A DNA stretch of 31,826 nucleotides from CAYVBN01 sp964538565 (GTDB taxonomy: Bacteria > Pseudomonadota > Alphaproteobacteria > Rhizobiales > Xanthobacteraceae): assembly GCA_964538565.1 (NCBI GenBank), contig CAZIGW010000273.1, positions 1 to 31,826 of the forward strand, read 5' to 3'. Positions 23,853 through 31,791 of this stretch are shown piece by piece. The number at the start of each line of letters is the position of its first letter. The stretch's first letter is position 1. The position numbers were made by a program, and so were the translations under genes. Under the pieces are notes generated by a model. That model searched no databases, had not been told where the DNA came from, and saw nothing but the letters and a program-made list of their open reading frames with translations.

Positions 23853-24731
23853 CTAACGCAGAACCGACCGGATCTGTTTGACCGCCGCCTGGACCTTGAG
23901 ATCGAGAAGCACGCGGCCGCGCTCGGCCGAGGCCTTGAGCGGATTGCCGTTGACGCCGGTTGCCTCGATGGTCAGGGGAAGATCGGCGAAGCGGGCGAGA
24001 TCGACGCCCTGCGGATGCACCGCCATGAGTTCGGAAGTGTCCTGGATGCCGGCGTGTTCGCCGATCGACGCCAGCGTTTCCCCTTGGCTCTGAAGCAGCC
24101 GCACCTGCGCGTCGCCGGCCCCGTAATACTCGCCGACGCTGATGACCCTCACGCCGGCCTTCGCCCATTCCGCGCCCAGGCGCCGGGCCACTTCGGCCTG
24201 CGGCGCCACGCTCTGCCCGTGCTCGGCGAGGAAGCAGATCGTCTTGAATCCGCCGGCCTTGAGGCTGCGGGCGATGCCGTCGAGGACGCCCATGAACACC
24301 TGGTCCGACACGCCGATGGTGCCGGGAAAGCGCATGTGGCCGCTCGGCGGATCGTAGCTGCCCTCCGGCACGAACGACACGACCGGCGCCACCAGCGTGT
24401 GCCCGACTTCGTGCGCGATGCGATCGGCGGTCCAGCGCACGATGTAGTCGTGCTTGCCGAGAATCATGTGCGGCCCGTTCTGCTCGATGCCGCCGGTCGG
24501 CACGATCACCGTGGTGTAGCCGTGCGCGATCGCGCTGCGCACCTCGATCCAGGTCATGTCGGCGATGTCGACCGTGTCGGGCAGCGGCGCGGTGAGGGGC
24601 CTTTGCACGGCGATCAGCGCGATCGCGACGCCGCCGAGGCCGCTCGCGACGAGCTTCGCCGGCGAGAGGCCGCGCCGCAGCCAGCCGCGGAGGAACGCGG
24701 CGCCGCGCAACAGAGAGCCCTGGATGCTCAT
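23853..24731 (-). CDS. creatininase family protein with N-terminal membrane anchor
   Basis: The 292-residue protein has a hydrophobic segment at about 28–44 (LVASGLGGVAIALIAVQ) and then a creatininase/amidohydrolase-like domain. Family motifs are the glutamate-containing VIVPTGGIEQNGPHM, GKHDYI, VSFVPEGSYDPPSGHM and FPGTIG, FKTICFLAEHGQSV and the late EHAGIQDTSE. Members are metal-dependent amidohydrolases acting on cyclic amides such as creatinine or N-formylated intermediates. The anchor places this one at the membrane, probably facing the periplasm, unusual for true creatininase. The substrate is unknown. It lies 158 bases downstream of the L,D-transpeptidase gene on the same strand. Confidence 0.87.
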   Translation of the reverse strand: MSIQGSLLRGAAFLRGWLRRGLSPAKLVASGLGGVAIALIAVQRPLTAPLPDTVDIADMTWIEVRSAIAHGYTTVIVPTGGIEQNGPHMILGKHDYIVRWTADRIAHEVGHTLVAPVVSFVPEGSYDPPSGHMRFPGTIGVSDQVFMGVLDGIARSLKAGGFKTICFLAEHGQSVAPQAEVARRLGAEWAKAGVRVISVGEYYGAGDAQVRLLQSQGETLASIGEHAGIQDTSELMAVHPQGVDLARFADLPLTIEATGVNGNPLKASAERGRVLLDLKVQAAVKQIRSVLR

Positions 24732-24889
24732 GGACCTGCGCTCCGCGCCCGGACTGCGACGGCGGGCATGCGCCGGCGCGCGGGCTTGATGCGCAAGTGC
24801 TAGCAGGTCGGGTTTACGGCGCCCTTAACCGGTCGCGCTGGCCCGCGCCGCGGGAGCCGGCCGTGCGCCGCGGCGCGCCGAACCGTGAA

Positions 24890-26047
24890 TCAGCGCGTCG
24901 TCGCCATCGGGACCGCCGCGGCCGCAGCCGCCGGGGCGGCATTCGACGCGGAGGCGGGCGGATGTCCGGGCAGAACCACGACGCGGGTGCCCACTTGCAC
25001 CCGGTTGTAGAGGTCCTCGACGTCCTCGTTCAGCAGGCGGATGCACCCGGAGGAGACGTAACTTCCGATGGTCGAGGGCTGATTGGTGCCGTGGATGCGG
25101 TAGAGCGTCTTGCCGAGGTAGAGCGCGCGGGCGCCGAGCGGATTGCCCGGACCGCCGGCCATGAATCGCGGCAGGTACGGCTGGCGCTCGATCATTTCCT
25201 TTGGCGGGTGCCAGTCGGGCCATTCGGCCATGCGGCTGATGCGTTCGGTGCCCGACCAGGTGAACCCTTCGCGGCCGACGCCGATGCCATAGCGCAGCGC
25301 CTTGCCCCGGCCGAGCACGAGATAGAGATAGGTGTGCGCCGTATCGATCACGATCGTGCCAGCCGGCTCCCGGGTCTGATAGTCGACGAGCTGCCGGCGC
25401 AGATTGGGCGGCAATTCCTTCGGACTGTCGGTTTCCGGCTGGTCCTCGGGCGGCAGCGAGGCGACGGTCGCCGGCGTGCCGGCGGGCGCTCCCGCGTTGG
25501 CCGGCGGCGCGCTTGCGACCCGCGGGGTTGCGCCTGCGGGCGGCGGATTGATGTCGACGGGCGGGCGCAGGGCCTGCTGCTCTTCCCATGAGCGCGGGCC
25601 GGCCGCCGGGGGGGCCGCCGGATCGCTTGCCGGCGGATTGCCGTAGGCGGTCGATGCCGGCGGATAGGTCGAGGACGGCGGCGGATAGGCGCCGGTCGCG
25701 GGCGTCGCCGGATAGGGCGGCGCGGCCTGGCTCGGCGCGGCGCCGTAACGCGGATCGGGCAGCGGCTCCGATTGAATGGCCCCGCGCACGCGCGGATCGA
25801 CGTACTGCGACCGTGCGTCCGACGTCGGCGGTCCGTCCGGCATGGCGGCGCTGTCCGCCACGTCGTCGTCCTCCGGCGGCAAGGGCGCGGGTTCGCGCCG
25901 GCGCAGATAGGAACCGCTGTACGGGCCGGGCGTGTAGGCGCCGCCATAGGCGCCGGGCGGCGGGGGATAGTACTGGGCCAGGGCTTCGCCCGCGCTGGCG
26001 AAGCCGATCGCGACAGCGGCCACAGCCGTCAAGGCGCGCAAGATCAT
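24890..26047 (-). CDS. L,D-transpeptidase (YkuD) with long proline-rich linker
   Basis: The 385-residue protein starts with a signal peptide (MILRALTAVAAVAIGFASAGEALA). About 190 residues follow that are rich in Pro, Ala, Tyr and Gly (repeats such as YPPPP, AYPPPSSTYPP), likely disordered. The C-terminal YkuD domain (about 220–365) includes IVIDTAHTYLYLVLG, GREGFTWSGT, and the active site HGTNQP…SSGCIRL with catalytic Cys near residue 335. It forms 3-3 crosslinks in peptidoglycan or attaches proteins to it in the periplasm. The start at 26047 gives a good signal sequence; upstream in-frame translation is incoherent. The linker may span the periplasm. Such enzymes are numerous in Hyphomicrobiales, whose cell walls are rich in L,D crosslinks. 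Confidence 0.92.
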   Translation of the reverse strand: MILRALTAVAAVAIGFASAGEALAQYYPPPPGAYGGAYTPGPYSGSYLRRREPAPLPPEDDDVADSAAMPDGPPTSDARSQYVDPRVRGAIQSEPLPDPRYGAAPSQAAPPYPATPATGAYPPPSSTYPPASTAYGNPPASDPAAPPAAGPRSWEEQQALRPPVDINPPPAGATPRVASAPPANAGAPAGTPATVASLPPEDQPETDSPKELPPNLRRQLVDYQTREPAGTIVIDTAHTYLYLVLGRGKALRYGIGVGREGFTWSGTERISRMAEWPDWHPPKEMIERQPYLPRFMAGGPGNPLGARALYLGKTLYRIHGTNQPSTIGSYVSSGCIRLLNEDVEDLYNRVQVGTRVVVLPGHPPASASNAAPAAAAAAVPMATTR

Positions 26048-26306
26048 TGGCAGGTCCCCAACGCCATCATCCGGTGCCTTAACTATTAAGCCACTGCGAA
26101 GAAGATAGGGCGGGATGAAGGCACAAAAAAGCGCGGCGTCGCCCTCGCCGAACCGCTGAATACCCCTGCGGACACCTGGATGCAACACGCGGCGTGCTGG
26201 CCGCGGCCCGCCTCGGCGGATTCGTCCCGCGTTGTCAGCCACATCGCGGGAGCAGCAGTCGCACGCACGCCTGTCCTGTCGATTTCCGGTTGTGCCCGCG
26301 ACCGGT

Positions 26307-27404
26307 TCACGCCGACTGCTGCGTCACGTTTTGCCGGACGTTGAAGAACCGCACCGCCCGTTGCGCGGTCGCGACCTGCAGGCGGTCGAAGTTCCGCCGC
26401 GCGGTTTCCGAATCCTGCTCCGACAATCCGCCGCTCGCGGTCCGCAGCAGCAGGATCGCGCGCGTGGTGGGCCACGTGAGGCCGGCCGCCTTGGCAAGGA
26501 CGAGGATCATGTCGGAGCCTTCGTCGAGGATCGCCCGCTCGATCACCTCGATGGGCAGGCGGCACAGCACCGAGAGCGATGCCGCCGTCTCCTCGAACTT
26601 CCGCGCCTTGGCAAAGGTCGCGATCTCGACTTCGCCCAGCTTCCCGGCGGAATTGAGCGATTCGACGATGGTCTTGGCCGCCGAATAGTCGCGCGCGGGC
26701 ACCTTGACGGCATTCGCCGCCTGGCCGGCCACCTGGGCCACGATCTTCTGGATCGTGTCGGCCGCCTGCGGATTGGCGGCGGCGAGCTTCTTCTGCACCG
26801 CGTCCGAGGCGGCGGCGACGAGCTTGACGAAATGGCGCGGAGGCACGTCGCGCCGCATGCCGACGTGCATGGCGAGGACGTCGTCGCCGTTCGAGCGCTC
26901 GACGAGCTTGCTGAACCCGCCGTCGGAGAAGCGCGCGCCGGCGTTCTTGGCCACGGTGCGCACGACCTGCTGGTCGCCGCGCTCGACCAGCGCGTCGGTG
27001 ACGCGCTCCCCGAGCGTCTCGCGCGTGGAGATGGCGAGGAGATGCTGCTGGCCCTTGGTACCGGCGATCCGAACGAGATCGTCTTCGTCGAGGCGCTTTG
27101 ATTCGGCGAGGATCGGCGCCGCCACCTCGATCGAATCGTCCTCCGCCAGCGACCTCACGACCTGGATCGGCGCATTGTCGATCGGCGCGAGGCGTTGCGC
27201 GAGCTCGCTGCGGACCTTCTCTTCGATGTCGACGGCGAGCCGGCCGATGACGTCATCGAAGACCGCCACCTGCTCTTCGCCGTATTGCTCGGCGCCGTGG
27301 AGGAACAGATCGGTGACGCGGCGCAGCGTTTCGATTCGCTTGGCGCTCGAGCCCCCCTGGATTGCGTCCTCGAGCTCGGCGATCAGAGACTTCCCAACAC
27401 TCAT
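26307..27404 (-). CDS. DUF2336 family protein
   Basis: The 365-residue protein is all-helical in appearance, with repeated short helical units (for example RRVTDLFLHGAEQYGEEQVAVFDD, LAQRLAPIDNAPIQVVRSLAEDDSIEVAAPIL), typical of the alphaproteobacterial DUF2336 family, whose role is unknown. HEAT-like repetition suggests a protein-protein scaffold. No signal peptide or membrane helix is visible. The ATG at 27404 follows GAAGAGG by nine bases; an ATG at 27410 is too close to it. It is divergent from the PilZ-domain gene across a 360-base region. DUF2336 genes often lie near cyclic-di-GMP or motility genes, which would fit, but I only infer that from the adjacent PilZ. Confidence 0.85.
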   Translation of the reverse strand: MSVGKSLIAELEDAIQGGSSAKRIETLRRVTDLFLHGAEQYGEEQVAVFDDVIGRLAVDIEEKVRSELAQRLAPIDNAPIQVVRSLAEDDSIEVAAPILAESKRLDEDDLVRIAGTKGQQHLLAISTRETLGERVTDALVERGDQQVVRTVAKNAGARFSDGGFSKLVERSNGDDVLAMHVGMRRDVPPRHFVKLVAAASDAVQKKLAAANPQAADTIQKIVAQVAGQAANAVKVPARDYSAAKTIVESLNSAGKLGEVEIATFAKARKFEETAASLSVLCRLPIEVIERAILDEGSDMILVLAKAAGLTWPTTRAILLLRTASGGLSEQDSETARRNFDRLQVATAQRAVRFFNVRQNVTQQSA

Positions 27405-27764
27405 GGCCATGTGCCTCTTCTGACCGGACCACCGGCCACGTTCCTGGACGGTCTGGCGACGAGACGACCGTTTCCTCCGCCGTCCCGCGAACGGCAACGA
27501 ACCCGTCTCCCTGGACTTTGCGGAGAACGAAAGGGAATGTCTCGCCGGCGGTCCCCAGCGGCAGCGTCAGTCACCATCGGCGGGAGTTTGCAGGAAAACT
27601 CGTAAAACGGCTCTAAACGATGTGCGGCAAATGACGTACGGGCGGGAGATTCATCGACGCGCGGCGGGCCTTCGCGGCGTGCCAAACACTTTTTTAACGA
27701 CGTGCCGGTTAGACGTGGCGTGCGGACGCTGGAGAGGCGGTGCTGATCGCAAGGGTGAGGTCAG
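27405..27764. other. divergent regulatory region between DUF2336 and PilZ genes
   Basis: No coding sequence is convincing in these 360 bases. They hold the leaders of both divergent genes; GAGG lies five bases before the PilZ ATG, and an AT-rich CACTTTTTTAACG patch (about 27688–27700) could be part of its promoter. I find no clear pair of -35/-10 hexamers. Confidence 0.4.
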
Positions 27765-28037
27765 ATGTTCGGCCAGTCGCCGGGCCCTCAAAACAGACGC
27801 CAGGCAGCGCGCAAGGCGCTCAGCCGCTACGCTGCGCGGGCCGTGTTCGCGGACGGCGCGCGAAGCATCTGGTGCGAAGTCGTCGACATCTCGAAGAGCG
27901 GTGCGAAGCTCTCGACCGAGCAGGTGACGAGCCTGCCCGACCAGTTCATGCTGATGCTCTCGACGCAGGGAAGTGCGCGTCGAAACTGCCGGGTCGTGTG
28001 GCGCGGCAGCAGCGAAGTGGGCGTGCGATTTCTCTAG
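27765..28037 (+). CDS. single-domain PilZ protein
   Basis: The 90-residue protein is little more than a PilZ domain, the commonest receptor for cyclic di-GMP. The N-terminal arginine motif RxxxR is met at Arg12/Arg16 and Arg21/Arg25, and the second motif DxSxxG is present as DISKSG (41–46). The C-terminal strand CRVVWRGSSEVGVRFL matches the domain end. It probably acts as a cytoplasmic adaptor tying cyclic di-GMP to motility, surface polysaccharide or adhesion. The ATG at 27765 has GGGTGAGG upstream. The stop codon TAG lies inside an intergenic palindromic repeat, so the repeat may have set the protein's end. Confidence 0.87.
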   Translation: MFGQSPGPQNRRQAARKALSRYAARAVFADGARSIWCEVVDISKSGAKLSTEQVTSLPDQFMLMLSTQGSARRNCRVVWRGSSEVGVRFL

Positions 28038-28086
28038 AGCGTTTTCGAGCGAAGTGATCCGGTTCGCGTGAAGAAAGCGCGTCAAG
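28034..28086. repeat. Hyphomicrobiales-type intergenic palindromic repeat
   Basis: CTAGAGCGTTTTCGAGCGAAG, a short core around TGATCCGG, and TTCGCGTGAAGAAAGCGCGTC form nested inverted repeats (GCGTTTTC with GAAGAAAGCGC, GAGCGAA with TTCGCGT). From memory, this is close to an abundant intergenic repeat of Bradyrhizobium-like genomes, here with small changes. It shares the AAGTG…CCGGTT core with the repeat upstream of maeB. It begins within the PilZ gene's stop codon. Confidence 0.7.
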
Positions 28087-28383
28087 GCACCATGGCCCCG
28101 GCTTAGATCCATCAAAGCCGGAAAGGGCCTGGCTCCCACCGCGGCGGGCCTGCCGGCTCGGTCTCCCGTCTGGCGGTCTGGCATCGACCCCGAAGCGGCG
28201 TGCGGTCCCTCCCGCGGGCGCGTTCGAGCCGCGAGGAAGGTTCCGGGCGAGCGCAATTTCCGCCGCGATCGCAACACGATATCGCTCCCGCGCGACCACG
28301 AAAATGTCGCAGGCGCTTGCTCAGGTCCGGCTCCGGTGCCTTGTCGGGCGGAAAGGGGCAGATCCGGCTTGCCGGGAGGGGCC
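28087..28383. other. gene-free stretch upstream of the exported hypothetical gene
   Basis: Directly after the repeat there is a GGCCCCGGCTT…AAGCCGG inverted segment near 28093–28123. Beyond that I see no gene, and no promoter hexamers I would defend. A purine-rich GGGAGGGG just before 28384 is the ribosome binding site of the next gene. Confidence 0.4.
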
Positions 28384-29454
28384 ATGCGTCGCGTCGCCAT
28401 CGTTCTTGCCTTGCTCGCGCAGGTCGTCACGACCCACCTGACGCCGCTCTTCGTCACGTCCGCCGTCGCGGTCGCGCTCGCGCCCGGCGAGCTTGCCACC
28501 AGCGGGGCGGTCCTGCGCTGGATCAACGGGTATCGCAAGCATCCCGACGTCGCGCACGTGCCGAACGCGGTGCACGCGCTCAGCCGGCTCGGCGCGTTCA
28601 AGGATCCGGAAAATGCCGGCGTCTATGTCGGATTTCTCGCCGGCGTCATAGGTTCCAATCCCTCGCGCGCCGAAGAACTCGTCGGCAAGCTGTTTCCGAT
28701 GCCGGCCGAGGACCAGTGGGTCATCGTGCGCGCGATCGCCTATTCCGGACTGCCCGAGTGGAAGACGCTGTTGCGGCGTTTCGCCGACCGCATGCCGACC
28801 CGGCACGTGATGATCGAAAAATACCTCGCCGGCAAGTTGCCGACGCTCGACCAGCTCCGGCTCGACGATCCGCCGGGCCTGATGCAACGCATCGGCAGCT
28901 ACATGGACGTCACCAGGTACTTCAATGCGAAGAAGCCAGAGCCCGTCGTGCTCACGGCGACTCCCGACGTGCTCGACACGTTGTGGGGATATTACTTCGC
29001 GACCGCCGGCTATCCGCCGATCGCCCGCGTGCTGACCATGCTCGCCTGGTCGAAGGACAAGGACGACGTCGAGCGTCTGACCATCGGCAACATGGCGAAG
29101 TACACGCTCGCCAGCAACGCCGTGCGCGACGCCGCGTTGCTCGCCATGATCAAGGGCGCGGCGCCGCAACAGCCCAAGAAGGTCGCCGACGTGCTGAAGG
29201 AGGTGATCGACGCCGCCGAGACGGTCGAGATCGCGCGCATCCGCAAGGAGGCGCTCGATTCGATCGAAGACATCAAGCGCAAGGGCCCGGCCTACAAGCG
29301 CGACGTCTCGTGGTGGGGCCAGGTCGGGCAGGGCGCGCTTGCGGCGGGCTGCGTGGTCGCGGCGGCGACCGGCCATGTCGAGTTCGGCCTGCCGTGCGTG
29401 GTCGGCGGCGGTCTGTCGACGGCGGCGCTCAATTTCTGGGGCAACACGCAGTAG
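28384..29454 (+). CDS. exported or membrane-anchored protein of unknown function
   Basis: The 356-residue protein starts with a hydrophobic stretch (VAIVLALLAQVVTTHLTPLFVTSAVAVALA, given here as its character, residues 4–33) that acts as signal or anchor. The middle is helical with repeat-like units (VIVRAIAYSGLPEWKTLLRRFA, NMAKYTLASNAVRDAALLAMI), suggesting an alpha-solenoid. The last 35 residues are hydrophobic with glycine and cysteine (GALAAGCVVAAATG, CVVGGGLSTAALNFW), possibly a second membrane hairpin. I do not recognise the family. GGGAGGGG sits five bases before the ATG. It stands alone on the plus strand. Confidence 0.7.
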   Translation: MRRVAIVLALLAQVVTTHLTPLFVTSAVAVALAPGELATSGAVLRWINGYRKHPDVAHVPNAVHALSRLGAFKDPENAGVYVGFLAGVIGSNPSRAEELVGKLFPMPAEDQWVIVRAIAYSGLPEWKTLLRRFADRMPTRHVMIEKYLAGKLPTLDQLRLDDPPGLMQRIGSYMDVTRYFNAKKPEPVVLTATPDVLDTLWGYYFATAGYPPIARVLTMLAWSKDKDDVERLTIGNMAKYTLASNAVRDAALLAMIKGAAPQQPKKVADVLKEVIDAAETVEIARIRKEALDSIEDIKRKGPAYKRDVSWWGQVGQGALAAGCVVAAATGHVEFGLPCVVGGGLSTAALNFWGNTQ

Positions 29455-29815
29455 CTGCGCGGCGCGCGATGCGCCGCGATGTCCGGATTGCCGGCGTGCG
29501 TGAGGTCTCGGGCGGCCCGCACCGTCAGCCCTGGCGGGCGCGTGCGCGGACATCGATGATCGGCTTCTGTCGCGGACGTCTTTCGAAACGTGCTTCGGAC
29601 GGGGGCGCGCGGCGGGATCAACCGGGGCGCAAGCAGCCCACCCGCGAGAGTGCTGCCACGAGCGCCGCACCAGATTGTTTGGTCATCCGGGCGAGCGTTC
29701 GCGATAGGAGTCGACGCGGTGGGCGGTTGTAGTAAGGTGGTTGCCATCGTCGGTTTGAATGACGGGCACCCGGCGGCTGAGGGACGAAGCGCTCTCGCCT
29801 GGGCTTGGAGCCGCC
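29455..29815. other. gene-free stretch before the small paralogue pair
   Basis: Open frames here are short and read as arginine- and serine-rich noise. No terminator hairpin with a U-tract follows the gene ending at 29454. Near the end, GGAG (29807–29810) is the ribosome binding site of the next gene. Nothing else can be supported. Confidence 0.4.
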
Positions 29816-30055
29816 GTGGCAAAAATCGTTCATCTGCTGCGTGAGACCGACAGGAGCTTCGATCCGGAAATCACCGCCAATCTCATTCGCGCCTTTGACC
29901 AGGCATGCGACGAGCTCGGCGATCGCGGCCGGACGGTGATCATGAAAGAGATCATCGCCAGGCGGATCATCAAAATCGCCCGGAACGGGGAGCACGACCC
30001 AGATCGGATGTGCAAGGCGGCGTTGGCGTCCCTGGGACTTCCGCCGAAGACATGA
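29816..30055 (+). CDS. small soluble protein, first of two tandem paralogues
   Basis: The 79-residue protein begins MAKIVHLLRETDRSFDPE and ends ASLGLPPKT; it is mostly helical and mildly charged, with no membrane segment. About half of its residues are identical to those of the protein encoded at 30731–30976, including FDPE, ARRIIKIA/ATRIIELA, DP..M and AAL.SLG.PP. The GTG at 29816 is chosen because it follows GGAG by five bases and aligns with the start of the paralogue; an ATG at 29759 would add 19 incoherent residues. I recall similar small proteins in Hyphomicrobiales genomes, but know no function. Confidence 0.7.
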   Translation: MAKIVHLLRETDRSFDPEITANLIRAFDQACDELGDRGRTVIMKEIIARRIIKIARNGEHDPDRMCKAALASLGLPPKT

Positions 30056-30202
30056 GGCACGCGGCTCGTCCGGCCGCAACAGACGTCCCGGGATCGGCGG
30101 GCGACGCGACAGACGCGGCCGGCCCGACGATTTCTTGCTTGATCGGAAAAGCAGACGAGATCGGCCTGTGTCGCCGACCCCACTGGACCGCTTGAGGCCT
30201 CC

Positions 30203-30388
30203 TCACCGGCGCCAGCCGAGGCGCGCCGTCCAATTCGCGTCAGGGCCGACGATCCGCTGCTCGGAGCTTTCGACGCGCGCATCCCCGGCTTCGATCCGCG
30301 CCGCGACATCGCGAACGATCCTCGCCAGTTCGGCGGCGGAGGCGGGCCTCGCCACGAGATGCATCCGGAAAGGACAACCGCTCGACAT
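30203..30388 (-). CDS. possible small hypothetical protein
   Basis: A 61-residue frame: the ATG at 30388 is preceded by AGGGG with seven bases of spacing. The protein reads coherently: MSSGCPFRMHLVARPAS, then a helix ELARIVRDVAARIEAGDARV, then SSEQRIVGPDANWTARLGW. Composition is balanced and not arginine-rich noise, so it may be real. It would lie between the two paralogues on the opposite strand. I do not recognise it with confidence, and its length leaves chance possible. Confidence 0.45.
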   Translation of the reverse strand: MSSGCPFRMHLVARPASAAELARIVRDVAARIEAGDARVESSEQRIVGPDANWTARLGWRR

Positions 30389-30730
30389 GACGCGCCCCTG
30401 GCGTGCTGACTATCGAAACGCCGGTCGCGGCTGGCGACGCGGACGTCCTCGGGGGAAGCTCGGGTCCGCTGAAGGCGATCGAACAGCTCGACGTATACTA
30501 CCTTTAGGGAAGGCGCTCTCCGTCTCCAATCGCACGCGGGGAGCCGCGCGCACGCAAGCAGCACTGTCGCTGCGAGAGTGCCATGCATTCACAATCGCTT
30601 GATCCTCGAGGGCGACATGTCCGATGTCAAACACACGGACGCCTGTTTGTCGTAGGCTCCACCCAGCGTCTGCCGTTCGCCCCGCGGCCGGCGTTCGCCG
30701 CATGATGCGGATCCAGCCTGGGAGGTACGT
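30389..30730. other. gene-free stretch upstream of the second paralogue
   Basis: No coherent coding frame is visible on either strand in these 342 bases; the open frames are arginine- and alanine-rich. GGAGG at 30721–30725 is the presumed ribosome binding site of the second paralogue. Confidence 0.4.
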
Positions 30731-30976
30731 CTGGCGGATATCATTCCGTTCCTGCACACGGCCACCCGCAATTTCGATCCGGAAACGACGGCGCTCGTCG
30801 TCGAAGCCTTCGAGAAGGCGTGCAGCAATCTTCACGACTCCGGACAGCCCGATCTCGTCAAGGAAGCCATCGCCACGCGGATCATCGAACTCGCCGGACG
30901 TGGCGAGCGCGATCCGGAGCAGATGTGGCGCGCGGCGCTGTCGTCGCTCGGAATCCCGCCGCGCGCAACGCAGTAG
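30731..30976 (+). CDS. small soluble protein, second tandem paralogue, CTG start
   Basis: The 81-residue reading frame starts ADIIPFLHTATRNFDPE after its first codon and ends SSLGIPPRATQ at the TAG 30974–30976. It aligns without gaps to the first paralogue over its whole length, with roughly half the residues identical. No ATG, GTG or TTG occurs in frame near the aligned start: the codon at that place is CTG (30731), five bases after GGAGG (30721–30725), the same spacing as in the first copy. Either CTG is used as a weak start or the copy has lost its start codon and is decaying. Coding quality is otherwise intact, with no stop or frameshift. Confidence 0.6.
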   Translation: MADIIPFLHTATRNFDPETTALVVEAFEKACSNLHDSGQPDLVKEAIATRIIELAGRGERDPEQMWRAALSSLGIPPRATQ

Positions 30977-31049
30977 ATGGAAACCGGAGATGTTTGATCG
31001 CGGCGGGAGCGGCCATGGCCGTCGCCTCGCCTCGGCGTCGTTCAAACCC

Positions 31050-31418
31050 ATGCAGCTCTTGCGCACGGCCGCCGCCGATCGAGCACAAAATCGGCAATGT
31101 TTGAAGTGTCCGGTCCTGACCGAAGTGGCGCGCCGGTTGCTCGAATTGTTGCGACCTCAACGCATACTCGTGTGTGGGCGAACGCTATGGGAGAAGATGC
31201 CGGCCACCAGGCACGACCGCGGTGAAGGAGATGATCTGTATCTGCGAAATGAGATCCAGGCATATGCGCTATCGGATGGAACGCCTGCTTGGTGCTTGGC
31301 TATTCGGCATCCGTCCAGAGGCTTTAGCTGGCGAAATTGGCACCCAGTCATCCGGGCCTTCTTAGCAGACCCCGTGCAAGGTGCTCAGCTAATGAACGCG
31401 CACCAGGGCGGATTGTGA
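31050..31418 (+). CDS. orphan reading frame, probably C-terminal part of a larger protein
   Basis: The coherent protein runs from about KCPVLTEVARRLLELLRPQ (31104) through RILVCGRTLWEKMP, IQAYALSDGTPAWCLAIRHPSRGFSW and HPVIRAFLADP to a stop at 31416–31418, at most 122 residues from the ATG at 31050. Residues before 31104 look unrelated, so the N-terminal part may be missing. The LVxGRTLW strand and a late HPS…SW…HP segment loosely recall uracil-DNA-glycosylase-fold proteins, but this is a guess. Base composition is visibly less GC-rich than neighbours, hinting at foreign origin. Confidence 0.45.
   Translation: MQLLRTAAADRAQNRQCLKCPVLTEVARRLLELLRPQRILVCGRTLWEKMPATRHDRGEGDDLYLRNEIQAYALSDGTPAWCLAIRHPSRGFSWRNWHPVIRAFLADPVQGAQLMNAHQGGL
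31104..31135 (+). repeat. 32-bp imperfect direct repeat, copy 1
   Basis: This segment (start AAGTGTCCGGTCCTGACC) differs at three of 32 positions from 31760–31791. In the reading frame both encode KCPVLTE-V/M-ARR; two changes are synonymous and one is Val to Met. Confidence 0.65.
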
Positions 31419-31557
31419 TTGCAGGCACGGCTGCCAAGATAGCCGGAGCGCCGCAACGAATTCGTGTTGTATCTAGCTGTGAACTTCAGGAGGTTGTCCA
31501 GTCGGTCCTGACAGGGAACGCTGAGGTTGCTGAAGCTCCAGCGATTCGGCGGATCGA
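31419..31557. other. degenerate stretch between orphan frame and transposase remnant
   Basis: One frame reads IVIAGTAAKIAGAPQRIRVV and then EVVQSVLTGNAEVAEAP before running out of frame, as if a fragment of a real gene. I cannot name it. Composition is less GC-rich than the main window. Confidence 0.25.
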
Positions 31558-31700
31558 ATGGACACTCACAAGAATGCGCACCTGACGTCCGTCGAGAGCC
31601 GATGGTTGGTGACGTCGTGGATGGCGCAATGAGCAGAGCGGCCGTGGCGCGTCAGTTTCACACGACGCCCAAGACGATGTCCAAGCCCGCCAGGGCGTGA
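31558..31700 (+). pseudogene. IS481-type transposase, decayed N-terminal remnant
   Basis: The ATG at 31558 begins MDTHKNAHLTSVES, close to the usual IS481 transposase start (M-N-x-H-K-N-A-x-L-T). That frame stops at 31630–31632. The next frame continues the helix-turn-helix: VVDGAMSRAAVARQFHTTPK (from 31614), ending at a stop at 31698–31700. At least one frameshift and an early stop mean it is not functional, and no DDE catalytic part follows in the window. It marks past transposition at this end. Confidence 0.65.
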
Positions 31701-31759
31701 CCGGCTCTCCGAGCGGCACCGTTCCGATGGAAAAGCTCGACACCTTGGTGGTCGATTAC

Positions 31760-31791
31760 AAGTGCCCGGTTCTGACCGAAATGGCGCGCCG
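31760..31791 (+). repeat. 32-bp imperfect direct repeat, copy 2
   Basis: Second copy of the segment at 31104–31135. It lies in a 24-codon frame from the ATG at 31727 (MEKLDTLVVDYKCPVLTEMARRAG) that ends at 31799–31801, so the homologous protein is cut short here. Confidence 0.65.
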
